From Siphonodentalium dalli (taxonomy: Eukaryota; Mollusca; Scaphopoda; Gadilida; Siphonodentaliidae), in the NCBI GenBank assembly GCA_032622095.1, contig CP136067.1:98694707-98758706 (forward strand): a DNA stretch of 64,000 bases, given 5' to 3'. The position numbers and the translations under genes are program-made. Shown piece by piece: positions 44,105-56,740 of the stretch (positions within the stretch are counted from its first letter, which is position 1; each line of letters opens with the position of its first letter). Below the pieces are notes generated by a model, which was given only the letters and a program-made list of their open reading frames with translations, searched no databases and was not told the origin of the DNA.

Positions 44105-45600
44105 TCAAACTTCTTCCAGTGCGGCTCGAATGAATCTCAACCATCGCGTTTCATCCGAATACGATCCATCATCTGATACCAAACGTGACCAATATGACAT
44201 GGCTCTACATTTGATTTTAATGTCGATTGGGTGTCTCCCTGACGTGCGATACACCATATAATTTGGTGTGTTAGAATTCTTATTGAGGTTTATTTTACAA
44301 AAATTCAGATGTATAGTTTCACTGTGTTTACACTTTTCAATGCACACCATACTTCACTCCCATATAAAAGAACTGGTAATACAAGTGAGTCATAAACATA
44401 GCTTTCATACAAATCCGACTGTTTTGCTTCAGTGTTTTACAAAATCGGCCTTTTATAGAAATATTATACGCCAAAATAGATAAAGTCTTTCACAATTTCC
44501 AACTGAGTTTTGTCATAAATGAATACAGGGGGTCTCTTATTCTGTCTTTGGCAAAATATCAGCACGTGTTTGATGTATTTGCTGTCATATTCAATGCTGC
44601 AGTATACTCACGAAAAGCCTGAAGTGCACGATGCATGTGCCCCTCGGTTTCTAAAATGGTCGCATAATTCTTTGTATTTGGTTTTGAGGAAATATGGTCT
44701 ACCTATAAGGCATCACTTGTCAAAGAATTCAATTCACCTCAATTATTTGGTCGTACTGGAGAGATAATTTCTTAATTTCGAAATATTCAGGGTCCTATGT
44801 TCCTTTAATTTGCAATCTATGGTATATCTATATTCACGTCCTGCCTCTTTAATATACTGTTTATTGTCGACATTCTTATTGCGAGAGAACTGTTGTTTAG
44901 CTCTATTTGAAGTATCGCGTTTCATGTTACAATCTTTATCGAACTATTGTTTTATTATTATCCATTTTAATTTTGTCGTTCGCGCCATGAGATGTGCCAA
45001 ACGTATTATTATCTGCCGTAATAAACATGGATACTATAAGCTTAAATACTTGTTCAACATCATTGCGTGAAATAGTTGGATAATTTGTTTTAAGAATTCA
45101 AGAGTTGTGATTTCTCGCACATCATCTGCGTTAATGATGTTACTGAATTTTGAGGCCATCTCGTGTACCCATTTGTTTGGCCTTTCTTGATAAATAATGT
45201 TTCGGTTCAAGTTTACTCTAGTTATTTCGGTCCCGTGTATATCTAAATGGATTTCGATATGTAAAGGCTGGTGAACGTCTGATAGTATCAGAGAAAAATC
45301 ATCTACTCTGAAATTCAACATATTGCCGAGAAGTCGTTTACAACATATCACGTAATCTACAAAACTACAACAACGTCATGGTACTCTTCCCACACCCTTG
45401 TCTTCTCCGTAACGGCCATTAATTATATACAAGCCGTTACGCTGACAAAGATATAATAATTTCGTACCATAACTTTACATTGTTCCTGTGACACATTTTA
45501 GCGAAATCAGAATCAGTGAGGTCATCGTAGTCGCAAATAAATTCGTCAAGAGGCTCTAAATGAGATATAGACAGCATATGGGTGATTCTACGGTAACTGA
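44105..45600 (-). pseudogene. Degenerate non-LTR retrotransposon (APE endonuclease + RT ends)
   Basis: Read on the minus strand. Near 45440-45350 comes NGRYGEDKGVG, then DYVICCKRLLGNMLNFRVDD, then FSLILSDVHQPL (end of an APE-type endonuclease). A basic linker follows (44925-44745, …RAKQQFSRNKNVDNKQYIKE…). RT palm/thumb pieces then appear: YDKTQLEIVKDFIYFGV near 44500, VLPVLLYGSEVW near 44380, and NTPNYMVYRTSGRHPIDIKI near 44260-44200. The pieces lie in different frames with several stops. The distance from linker to thumb (about 250 bp) shows that most of the RT core, including the catalytic YADD, has been deleted. It is clearly dead. Confidence 0.8.
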
Positions 45601-47470
45601 GCAATTGGAGTATCCCGGTACATCATAAATTCAAACTTCGTTCTGTGGTGTATGATATGGCACATTATGTGTAGTTAGTCAGAAATATTCGAGAAATGTG
45701 GTTGGTAAAAATTATTTGCTGATTATGTTCTCATTTTGTTTGTTTTAGACCGTTTAGTTAGTGTAAACCAGAAACGTCATTACACTAACGCACTTTATCG
45801 TCATTTCAAGCAGGCACCACATGTATAGTTATACGAAGATATGGCCATTTATTATGGTTATTCGCGTTCCTTGGCAACTTCGCAATTTTCGGAGTGCCGG
45901 GAGGTTCTAGTTCTGAAAATAAAAGTTTCATCTGAATTTTCGAGGCACAAACATGTGTATTTTTTCGCCCATTCTTCGAAACACTTCTTGAAAATTCTCG
46001 GACGTAACCACTTTCATGGGGAATACTTATTCATATTATATTAAACACCCAAGAAGAATAAATCGATGGAATGTGACATTCATTGTGTTATATATTTCGG
46101 ATAACTCAGCTGATAATCCTTAAAGGCACGCGAGGCCTTAGTTGTCGAAAATATTCATATTTGTTCCAATCACCGTAAACAGAAAAACATTAAAACGCAT
46201 ACAGTTTCGTTCACATATACCATGACCATCGCGTAAACAGCATGTTATCATAAAGACCTACTATGGATTTTACCTAAGCAAGAGTCTGATTGTGTTGCAG
46301 AAGACAGCACAATGCTACTGGCTAATCACACACAAATGACATAACGCTCTTTATTAGTTCCATATCAGGAATTCACCAGCAAAGAACGCTCTTTATGTTT
46401 ACCATCATAATATAAACAAACACCAGAAAAGTAACTTGTTATGCTTTTGTTTACATAACAATGGTCAAACATATGACAATAACATACTGTTTATGGGATA
46501 TTTCTTATTTGTATACGGACAAAGTCTGTCTACATTTTGATGTGCTTTCTGTTTGTGGCGGTTTTTGACGGGTGGAAATATATTCACAGCATACCCACCG
46601 ACAAGGCCAACCGTACCTTTAACGTTAGTGTAATGACGATTTTGTTAGTGTGATGACGCACCGTTAGTGTAATGACGTTATATCCTCCTGTTGGACAGTA
46701 GATGGCTGATGAAATGACCATGCGACACCAGTGGTGCGTGTACATATTATACGCGATACCTATTATAACCATAGATATATGTTTTTGGGGTAAGTGTGGA
46801 CATTATGATGAACAGAGAGGTATATTGCTGTCAGATGTGTAACAAGCCCGTAGCTAATCCGACCCTTCTGTGATGGTTAGTGGTCGATATTGACCATCAA
46901 TAGAAGGCTTTGATTTGGATTATCCTGTAGCCAGCTTTTGTGGTGGGCGGTTACGAATCTGATGCCGAATGCGTGGTTGTGCATGTGTAAACAAACAAAC
47001 AAACAAACTGAGGCTGTTGTATTTAATGCGCAAATCAAAATGTAAGTTAGATTATAATACATTATTATGACAGCAAGATGTCACTCTTTCCGAGATATAT
47101 AACATCATGTATTGATTTGCAGGGTAAAATCGATTAAAACTTACGAAAACTCCCGACATTGGATCGGGGCGTAAAGTCTGTCGTTTCATACTCCTGGGTT
47201 ATCAGGAATAACTACATCCAGTTTGGGACACGAATATAAATACAGTTTCTCCGCGAATTCGAAGGACAAACACACTCAATAAGTAATATGGTCATCAGGG
47301 GGTTAAACTCGGAAGAAATCTCATTGCCTGGTGTACAGAGTTTCTCGGTTGGCTGATCTGAATATGCGCCGATACATTGACTTCAGAATGAATGAGCTTG
47401 CGCTGGCGTACTGAGTGTCGTGGGGTGATGCGTTCTCCGAAAGAATCGGTGGCTTGCATGATGTCAGTTC
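45601..47470. other. Intergenic DNA with inverted cgttagtgtaatgacg words
   Basis: cgtcattacactaacg at 45776-45791 is the exact complement of cgttagtgtaatgacg, present at 46622-46637 and 46661-46676, with a variant between them. These could be the ends of a ~0.9-kb element. The word acgctcttta occurs at 46345 and 46390. No gene recognised. Confidence 0.4.
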
Positions 47471-48420
47471 ACGTTCCATACTAGTCGGATTCCTTATGTC
47501 GAAAACAATGGTCGCGCGTTTTCGGAATGTTAAAAGCGATATGAGAACAGTTTCTATACCACCAGTGTGTCTGTTTTCTGAATCTACCTGTTTCCAGCTT
47601 GATATTTTAGTGGAAACAGGTTTGTGTGAGGCTTTTGTTTGTGTACCCCTCTATTTTTTCCCCGTCCACCTGGTAATACAAACATGCTATTACTCACAGC
47701 AAGTTCGGTAAGTGGTTTTCTTTGTTCTTGGAAATCGAAAAACATGGGGACAACTTGCCACAAATTACTTAATTACATATCTTAATGTGGAATTTTATCA
47801 AAAATCATCAGACGAATTGCATTTATGACTGCATTTTCAATTTTCTTTCCCAAATATTAAGGTATTGTATGTTCTTAAAATAAGCTATATCACATATAGA
47901 TGAACATGAACAATCTACAAGGATATCTTGATCATATTCCACAAACAAAACTTCTATACATCGATTTTGGTAAAGATATCGCAGAAAAGCTAACCCTCGA
48001 TGATTTCACAAGTCAGATTCCTTTGGTCGAAAACAACGGTCGCGCCATTTCGGATTGCCTAAGACGACATGCCAACGGTTTTTTATCAACATCGTGTCTA
48101 CTTTCAGAGTTTACAGGTGTCCAGTTGAAAGTTTATTGAAAAAAAGAAGAGTTTTTGGACTGTTTTAAGAATTTAAAGAGCGTTTGCTTATTGTACAAAT
48201 ATTAATCCTCATACCTAACCTTCTGGTGGACTGTGCGAGTTGAAATTAACAAACGTATCGCATATGGTGGTCTAATTTCAGAGTCTACTTGTTTCCAGTC
48301 TGATATTTTAGTGAAAACAAATTGTTTGGACGGTTTTAAAATTTTAAAGAGCGTTTACTGATTATACAAATATTAACTAACACGATTAGCCTTTTATGAA
48401 TTGTGCAAGTTGAAATTGTG
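47471..48420. repeat. Degenerate direct repeats around gtttccagtctgatatttta
   Basis: A ~150-bp block (…attcctt-tgtcgaaaacaa-ggtcgcgc…ctacctgtttccag-ttgatatttta) at 47480-47620 reappears at 48015-48140, and its end again at 48280-48312. Bases 48098-48247 and 48272-48417 are a tandem pair ~173 bp apart (both with ttaaagagcgttt and gtgcgagttgaaatt or variant). An 80-codon frame at 47900-48139 overlaps the repeat; I do not recognise it. Confidence 0.6.
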
Positions 48421-48917
48421 CTCATATGTCAAGTATGACTCTGAAATGTATTTTTGAGAATGGTGTCAGATAAGTCTCCGCTGGTACAGTACTACAGATG
48501 CGAACAAAACTAACGTTTGACCCTATAAAGAGTTTGACAATTTACTCAAATGTTCACTTGGTGGAACTTAATGGCTATCATATATGCATGGCTATTACAT
48601 GTAATCTATCGTAACTACATGTGATTTTACAAAATTAACATGCAATATAGTCAAGCCACCAGATACAGTAGTTGATAAAAGTGTGGTTCACACCAATCAT
48701 ATACATCACAATCACGTGCTTCAGTGATAATGTCCACTATTATACACATGCAATCAAGACTAATGTTTCAGGATGTCGTTGTAAAATTGATTGATGGTGT
48801 TTTTTCATCAATTGACAAAATTAATGTTTATTGCCAGGACGAATTACCGCATAATACGGAGTTGTGTGCTAACAAATATGGGAGTCATATTTATGTAAGT
48901 GTCAGTCAAAACTTTTA

Positions 48918-49991
48918 GGACATGGGAATATTTTTTTTATTTCGTGACCACGAAATAACTAATTCGTGACCACGAAACAACTAATTGTGATGTACGATCG
49001 TCAGTCCCATTGTTGTAATGGAAGCGAATAGAGATGATCTGGTTGTAATTGTCCACCATCTTGGCATGAGCCACGGCGATTTGAGATAAAGAGTGTTTTA
49101 GGGTGGCCCGTAAAACAAATTAAGTAATAACCCCTTTCACCAACCTGATCCAAAGTTGCCGCCGTCCTGGGGTGGGTTACATAGGCACCCACGACATTCA
49201 GTATATCTTGTGGCCACGCTACAGCACCAATTATACCACATCAAATAAGGGGTCGGGATATTGTATAGGTGTCAGATTTGAACCCATCTGGGGTGGCCAT
49301 TTAGGATCGGGGATGATAAAAGCGGGTGAACATTTAGTTTATCTCAGGGGTCACCCTACAACACACTGTATTCGACCTAAAATGGGGGGTGTGTGCATGG
49401 TACCATGTATGGTCCCCTTTGATCAGTTATCATTTTCGCTCGAGTGGGCTGAAGGTGTGAAAATTTAGCTTGCTTTGTGAGCCACGGCACCCTTTATTTG
49501 ATCTATATCGGTCAAGTGACCGAGAAATAATGTGTACACCATTTGACCCCTTCTGGGTGGCGACCTTATTGGATCGGGGATGGTTGAAAGGGGTGAATAT
49601 TTATAAGCTTGTATTGGGCCCACTCTACAAAACCCCTTATTCGACTTAAATCGGCCAATATGCCGAGAAAAATGGCATTCCCATTCGATCCCTTGGCCTT
49701 GTGGTAAAAACTAATGAATATTCAGTTTGTCGTGGAGCCACCTGACCCGTGTTTCCCCTTCTTTCTGGACTAGTTTATATAGGACGCCCAAATACCCATA
49801 GAGCTCGGGCCCCACACCATAAGGGGTTTATAGTAGCTTCTCTGCGATCGTACACATTGTTTCTAAAACAGCATCAAGTTAGTGTAACCATACCATAAAG
49901 GTATCTGGATATATGCAAAGGACAATCAGTTATTTCGTGGCCACGAATTAGTATTTCGTGGTCACGAAATACAAAACAAATGCTCATGTCC
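48918..49991. mobile_element. 1.07-kb TIR element with ttcgtggtcacgaa palindromes
   Basis: Inverted repeats of about 75 bp start GGACATG and include two copies of atttcgtgaccacgaaat-ac and ttcgtgg/accacgaa palindromes (48946-48990; 49930-49974). TA flanks both ends (48916-48917, 49992-49993), as for Tc1/mariner-type insertion. The interior holds two diverged ~300-bp direct repeats (ggatcggggatg-t-aaag-ggtgaa…tattcgacctaaa…). No transposase. Confidence 0.75.
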
Positions 49992-52900
49992 TAAACCAGC
50001 CACCGTAACTTATAGATCATTCTGTGTTAGTATTATATTTGGAGAAAGCCGACCAGCATCAATGTAACAACTACAACAACTCATCTATGCCAATGATATG
50101 TTTAGCCATATAGATGTGGATAGGGCGGTATTGTTTAAAAATGTTAAATAATGTTATCATGTCCATGAGCATTGCTAAATATTGCTGGGCTTATATAGAT
50201 GGTTGTTCTATAATTCCTGGTCGGGTTTATTTAAATTGGGAGTTTAAATTATGTTTATCTGATGATAAAGAAAACACTTTCTCCGTCCACTCGATACCTC
50301 CCCCGGGATACATTTTCACATACTAAATTAATATCTTAGTCAACACAACAAATCTCTCCCTCAAATACTTTGCCACAAGAATAACAATAAATTGTCAGCA
50401 TAAATAGGCAAAATTAGATAGTGTCTATAGTCAGATGGTATTGGTTATGTTCAAATTGTGACACAGATATGAAACTGTACATATTTGTGCCCCATGGGCC
50501 ATTGATCGAGAAACTTAGTCTAGGAAATTACCAGGAATTCACTTGAAATTGCAATTATAGCTTATAGGGTCGTAATTCGACGTTTGCGTTTCCGATACAG
50601 TTAATACCCAAATGTGAAATTTGAGATGTATACCTGGTCGTGGAAGTGAACCAGGTGTCTTATTTAAGGTTAGCAACGGTTGTTAATCAAATACCACAAT
50701 TGTGTACTAATCATTCATTGGTATTGCCTTAATTTAGTCAGTGTCTAATCACATGGTGCTAGTTTTGTTCAAAGTTGGGCACATGCATGTCTAAAACTAT
50801 ATATGCAGCCATGTTCTGCATATAGGCCACTGATCATTATAAGATCGGGAGACTTTGCTACCGGTCCCGATAGTAACGATTACTTATAAGCACCTACTCG
50901 GAATGCAGGAACATGCAACTATGGAAGATAACTATTTTACTCATTAAGCTCTACTTTAGTGGAAATTCGAATTTATTTGATTTTCACAGCTATGCACGAA
51001 TCGTCGAGATTAGCTGTGGTCAGAATATTGATGTTGAATGTTAAAAAAAATCGATCCGGAGGAGTCCTGGGGTCCATATGGGTGTACCTAGCTGCCCGAC
51101 TACAAAGCCTATACCGCTATCGTAAAGATCTCAGCTGCACCGAAATGTCCGTTTTTCAGTAGCACAAATCCTGCAAAAACACAGATTCTCTCAGTGCATG
51201 TGAGTTAATGACAACGAACAACTACCATCTATACCTGTGTATTTGCGACACTACATCCCGTTATGATCAACGATGTGGTTTTAAAACTGTCTAGTCAGTA
51301 GACAACAAGACAGACAAGACAGTATCAAATAAAACAATGAAATAATATGTAATCACATCGTGAACAGTCTTGTTTTGAATATTTTCATTTTATTCAACAG
51401 GCTGCAAATTATCGAAACTACGAAACCATTCGACACTTACTTTTGCCAATTACTGTATCTTGAGGCATAACTATATCATATATTGCAACTAATCAAATCA
51501 CGGATAGTTTCAGTGGGTCAAACACGAATGTTAAACTTCATATATAGTTGCGCACGATTGCCAATAAGTGGTTATTACAATCAACGTTTGAGCATAACAC
51601 GAAATTCTCCATTGGGTTAAGTGTTAAATTTTGATCGCAAATGTAGCCACCAAGAATCATCTGATCACATCCATTCTTTTTTAAACTACGTCTGTGTTTC
51701 ATACTTAGTGCTTTTCATGAATAGCAGTACGCGTATAGCATCATACGCAAAATGGCGCCATTTATCCAAAGTACTAGAATCTCCATAGGCCTCAGTGTTA
51801 AATTTTTATCACAACTGTAGCCAACAAGAATGAACCGATCACATCAAATTTTTAAAAAATACATGTAATTGTCATATCTAGTAGATTGGAGAAGTTTATA
51901 ATCGCACGGATCACCATAGGCCAGATGGCACCATCTATCGTTTTCTGTAAATACGAAACGCTCTCTAAATGATGTTGACCCCGATTTAGGCCGACCCGCC
52001 AAAATTCAAGAATGGAAAATCCTGAAAACACACCTAATAGGCATACATAATCCGTTTTCAGATTGCTTTTAACAAACCAAAAATGCTAAATGACATAAGG
52101 AATCCGACTATACCCTCCATAAACAACCTGGACTCAACCCAACTTTCGGCTTCATATTCTGCGCCATTGTACCAGCTCTGTTGTCAAAATTTGTGCAGGA
52201 CTATATTACATGTTTTAAGGAACTTTCTTTGTTTTATGTTGATATGTATATTCTTTTTTACATGTATTACCCCATATATGGGGGTGCGCCGTAAAATCAT
52301 CGGCGTAATCTCAATAAACCATACCATACCAATGGCGGTGTTGGTTGGTGCAAACCGGCCATAACTGAGATAGCTATCGCTGTCATTTTTTCTTCCTGGT
52401 CAGGGATAAAGTATAGTTTAAAAAGTTGACAGTTATAAGTGTTATCATTACTGCTTATATTTGAAGTTTTAATGGGAACGGAAAGTCAACAGATCAGTTC
52501 GCTACCCCCTGGCTATGCTAAGTAAAGGTTTTCACCCACACAGAGCCAGCCCTATCATAATGAGGTCGAGGGCAAAATATTTAAGTGAAGCGCCTTCTCA
52601 CAGAGCGAAGACATAAATTATTTGGTGATTGGATTTGGGTGTGAAATAAAATTCTAGCAATTCTAGGTACATAAATTGAATGGACACATAAGAAAAACAA
52701 ACATTTCAACCTCTCAAATGTATTAAACTCCATTGTCTTGGTCTTCTCTTGATAAGTGTTCAGATCAAGTAGCATAGTTGTCCGATGTCAATCATTCTAT
52801 TATTTTGAAACACAAATTGATAGAGATATAGATATGTCTGAGATGGCTTGTAAACACACAGCAGTGCTAACTCGCTCTTTGTCTCCCTCTTTCTTTCTTT

Positions 52901-54072
52901 TCTGCCTCAACTGATTCTTAATAATTATACTCTTCTTAATGTTTTGTTTTCTTGTCCCTTTCATTTCCCCTCAACCTGTGCTCTTTAACTCGGCCCCTTG
53001 CCATACGCTCCTTCTACATACTATTCTGCATGTTTTTCTTCTATGTGGAGATAACTTTAGATAAGCGGGGACACGCTTGTTGTTAGATCCTCTTCACCCT
53101 CTTTGATATATTCTAAACTGTCATATAAATCATAATGCTCAATGTTTTGTTTCATGTATATATGTATTAACTGAGGGTAGAAATAAATATTGTTTAAACC
53201 AAGTGTTCAGATGCATACAATGAACATGATGAATTGTGAAATTCAAGATTTTTCGCCGGTATATCCACATAATTTCTTTGTTGACAGTTTCTTGCAACGT
53301 TTGCTTGAATTCATGCAAAATCGCGTCTGGTTCTTATATATCAATGGTATGATTTGACACAAAACTAGTCAAACTTTCCCGGTGTAACTTCAGCTAACTT
53401 GCAGCTTACCAGGCAAAAGAAAATATAAAAATAGTTGTAATCACCAACAAAGCCACAAAGCACCCATTAGCTCTCGGTTGAAACGAGAACAATCAATAAT
53501 TGTTGAGTGTTCGTGTTCGTTCTTGTTCACAAACGATCTTTCGAATTTTTACTAGCCGGCCAAAAATTCAAAACGTTTTAAAACTTTCCCTTTTAATTAT
53601 ATGACAATCAGAACGTCAATATAATGGGCTCACTGCCACGACACTAGTTCTGTCTCGTATAGAACGCATATAGAGCATTGGTTTGTTTTGTCGAATTGGA
53701 CAGGGTATATTTAAAGAGGTCCTAATAAGCAGTGATAATTCCCAAAAAGGAAGAGTTAGCACGTTTCGAATTGTAAAAAGTTCAATGATTGTATCTGATT
53801 AAGAGCGATTACGATTTCGTGTCACACCATGATAAGATAATAAATAGTGTTCTCAACTAATGGTTGACGTTTCGTGGATTTTCGCATGCCTTGCTGTGAC
53901 TTACATGTACAACAATTTATGACGGTGGTTGTATTTTTGCCTTCTGCCTTCTGAGCTGAAATAACCTTAGGAATGTTTGACTTCGTTGGTCTTAAATCAT
54001 ATCGTGATTCTTTAACTATTCAAGAAATGCAATAGCATCCTAACGGCGTCATGTGACATGGACCTGTTGTCT
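49992..54072. other. Intergenic DNA with repeat traces
   Basis: No gene recognised. Two diverged copies of a ~170-bp repeat (ctccat-gg-t-agtgttaaattttgatc…) lie at 51607-51665 and 51778-51850. A LINE-like 3' end (ctcaataaaccataccatac) lies at 52309-52328. A pyrimidine-rich tract lies at 52875-53040. Confidence 0.4.
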
Positions 54073-54326
54073 TTAGTAAACAATGTATGAACATATGTGA
54101 CGTTCCTTTTCCACTGTTGTACATTGCCAATCCCCGAGTTTGAAGTCCGTGCCCACCCGAAGAAAGAACACAGCACAGTCGTCCACAGCTCTGTTGCCTT
54201 TGGGCTGATCGGCGTGCCAAACAAGACCAGTAGGCACAGAGCCGTCAACATTTTTCCAGACGCCCTCTACCTCAGCATCTGTCAATCCAACCCAATAGCG
54301 ACCCGGAATGGCATAGCTCAGCACAC
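54073..54326 (-). CDS. CTLD protein paralogue, last exon (second half of CTLD)
   Basis: After an acceptor ending atccattttag the phase-1 frame reads GVLSYAIPGRYWVGLTDAEV, EGVWKNVDGSVPTGLVWHAD, and ends QCTTVEKERHICSYIVY. It keeps the WVGL core and four CTLD cysteines. The sugar-binding loop is QPK instead of QPD/EPN, and WND is LGD, so calcium-dependent sugar binding is doubtful. It is homologous to 36115-36356 with the same splice phase and a similar C-terminus. Confidence 0.85.
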
Positions 54327-54857
54327 CTAAAATGGATGACATGGCAATTTGTTCGTACTTTAAACAAGATCTGAAATATATATTGTATATTATATATATA
54401 TACTCATTTGACTATAATGTTGCTGCCAATATTCCAAAACTGTCCTATCGGCGGGGATAATCGAACCATTGTTTCATTCATAGTCATTGGCCTAGTTAAA
54501 AGACACCACCATCATGTAGTCACTATCGTTCCATAGGAGTTTAACTTGCCAATTCTTTAATTTGTTTGCACTCCGACCCATGTTGCAGCCTCAAAACACT
54601 TCATATCTTATTGAGAACTGCTATGTACAGTTTGCATTAGTGTTCAACGCTGTCTCAAATATTATACATGTATTATCTAGTCATCACATGCAATCTAATC
54701 TAATATAATTATTTTACAATTAGCATACATACAAACTACCGAAGACAAGTACGTGATTCGCACATACCGTCGAGACAATCCATTAACATATAGTTAAACG
54801 TTCACGTACATGTATGTTCCAAAAGTATTCAATCGATAGGATTCAAATCGAAAACTA

Positions 54858-55745
54858 CAACATGTTATGTCATAAATATAAATAAAAACAGTCCTGCATG
54901 TTGACGGAAGTAAAATGCGGTTCATGGTTTCACGCGCAAACATTGGTCACGTGGTGTCATGTAAATTTGTCATGGCAGTCAGACACACGATCTTTATTGG
55001 CACCATAGCCAGGAAAATTCTAACAAGTGTAACGCCCTTATTGCCTAGGCACACGAACTGTCATGTAGTCCTCATGGAAGTACTGGACGCATTTACTGAC
55101 TTAATATGTTGGTATAATAAGTTATATATGCCCAAGTCACAAGTATAGATCCCAAGTCAACCAGTTGTCAACATTATGTAATATACGACACAAAACCCCT
55201 GCCAACTGTGACTATATAGATGGCCTAAATGAAGATATATTCGCCGTTTGTATTGTATATATCAGCTAGTTGTTTGTATTGTTTTGCTTGGAACTGTACT
55301 CTTGATTGGCGTCATAGTATTTATTGCGCATGTACTGGCGGATGTTTACATTGTGTGTTTATATTATTTGTTATGGTTGGGTGATTGGTCTCTTGTCTGG
55401 AGCATTTTCCATTAGATCGATGTGGTTCAGATAAAAAACAACGACATATTATGTCATAAATATAAATAAAACAGTCCGGCATGTTAACGGAAGTAAATTG
55501 CGGTTCATGGTTTCACGCGCAAACATTGGTCACGTGGTGCCAGGCAAATTTTTCATGGCAGTCAGACACACGATCTATATTGGCACCACAGCCAGGACAA
55601 TTCTAACAATTATAACGCCATTATTGATCTATATCGAGCACATTTAAAACAAATTATATTATTTCAATAAGATTTTGCCCAGGAACGTGAACTGCCATGT
55701 AGTCCCCTTGAAAGTACTGAACGCATTTTACTTAATATGTTGGTC
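54858..55745. repeat. Direct duplication of ~280-310 bp within the intron
   Basis: The run atgtcataaatataaataaa…cggttcatggtttcacgcgc…gcagtcagacacacgatct…ttaatatgttggt occurs at 54868-55114 and again at 55452-55743. The second copy has a ~70-bp insertion (from gatctatatcgagc onwards) before the common …gaactg(t/c)catgtagtcc segment. Confidence 0.85.
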
Positions 55746-55778
55746 GCAGAATGCGAGACAAATCAGAATAACTATTAG

Positions 55779-56146
55779 AGACATATTATGTACTTGTTCG
55801 GGTGCGTGAAACTGATAAGTTAGTATTCAGGCGCTATGACAACTGGAGGAATGTAACATTATACTAACATCGTCGAAAATTTGAAGCAAATCGACGGTGC
55901 CATTCCATAGAAAACATAGTCAGAACTACGCTCAATTGTAAATATTTACTACTCGATTCGGGACGCATCTATCGGCAACGAACTAACGAAAAAGATTTCG
56001 CCAACGAGAGTCACTGCATTTAATTCATATACAAGAATGGCGATGTGTTGTCAATTTGAATAAACTATTTGTAAAACTTACTATACATTGAACAAGATAA
56101 TTCTCCATTTATATTTGATCACCATACCAGAGTGTTTCACGTCACT
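55779..56146 (+). mobile_element. MITE of the TTAA-flanked family, copy 3
   Basis: TTAG (a decayed TTAA) at 55775-55778 and TTAA at 56147-56150 flank it. Same family as 824-1185. Confidence 0.75.
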
Positions 56147-56278
56147 TTAAGTTAAAATATTGGCCTCGAACCGCACTGTTTCGTTATCTGGGCGGCTGGA
56201 GGTAATGAGTTCCTTCAGTTTTGTGGAGAATTAAATTATTTTTCTTTCTTCTAACTACTACAAAATATATTAATGTAC

Positions 56279-56464
56279 CTGGGTGATCAACATTCAGTTT
56301 GTTGAATCGGTTGTATGTCTTGCTGCCCTGTATGGGGAGTAGCTGTCCACCTGTCTGTGAGCACCCGTCCTTGGCTTCTGTCCATGTCATATCGTTCGTC
56401 AGTGAGACGACCCAGACTTCTTTGCTCTCGTTGAAATGACGAACCAGTTCAGTCGGCGTTACCA
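56279..56464 (-). CDS. CTLD protein paralogue, internal exon (first half of CTLD)
   Basis: The acceptor ttgttttattacag is followed, phase 1, by a frame containing VWVVSLTNDMTWTEAKDGCS, QTGGQLLPIQGSKTYNRFNK, and ending LNVDHP plus one base. The donor is CCCAG|GTACAT. Strong similarity to exon 2 of the plus-strand gene (AKNDCADRGGQLLPL). A preceding PAN/signal-peptide exon, expected at higher coordinates, is not found up to 64000. It may lie beyond the window or be lost, so the gene is partial here. Confidence 0.85.
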
Positions 56465-56740
56465 CTGTAATAAAACAACGAAAATCCTAGGTTTGTCATT
56501 CATTTACAAACGTAGGCTACACGAAACACGTGCAATATAATGTATATGGCGAACAATGTAAATATAAATAAATATACACTCAATACATAAAGTGTACTTG
56601 CAGCATGATACACACTTACCCACCCCGTCTTGTCTCATGTAATACAATCAATGAATCATTTGGATTTGGGCTCGTCAAGATATCTAATCGATTGTGTCAC
56701 GATTGCTTCAGTATGTTCCACATATCTGCATGTACATGTA

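Larger units (their letters stand above)
54327..56278 (-). other. Intron of the minus-strand lectin gene, with internal duplication and MITE
   Basis: A 1952-bp intron, GTACAT…tccattttag. It holds a direct duplication (54858-55140 and 55436-55745) and copy 3 of the TTAA-flanked MITE (55779-56146), which explains its larger size than the 974-bp intron of the paralogue. Confidence 0.75.

Noticed and set aside
49271-49300. tRNA B-box-like word (atttgaacccatc)
   Set aside because: No matching A box or cloverleaf around it; it lies in the interior repeat of a transposon.
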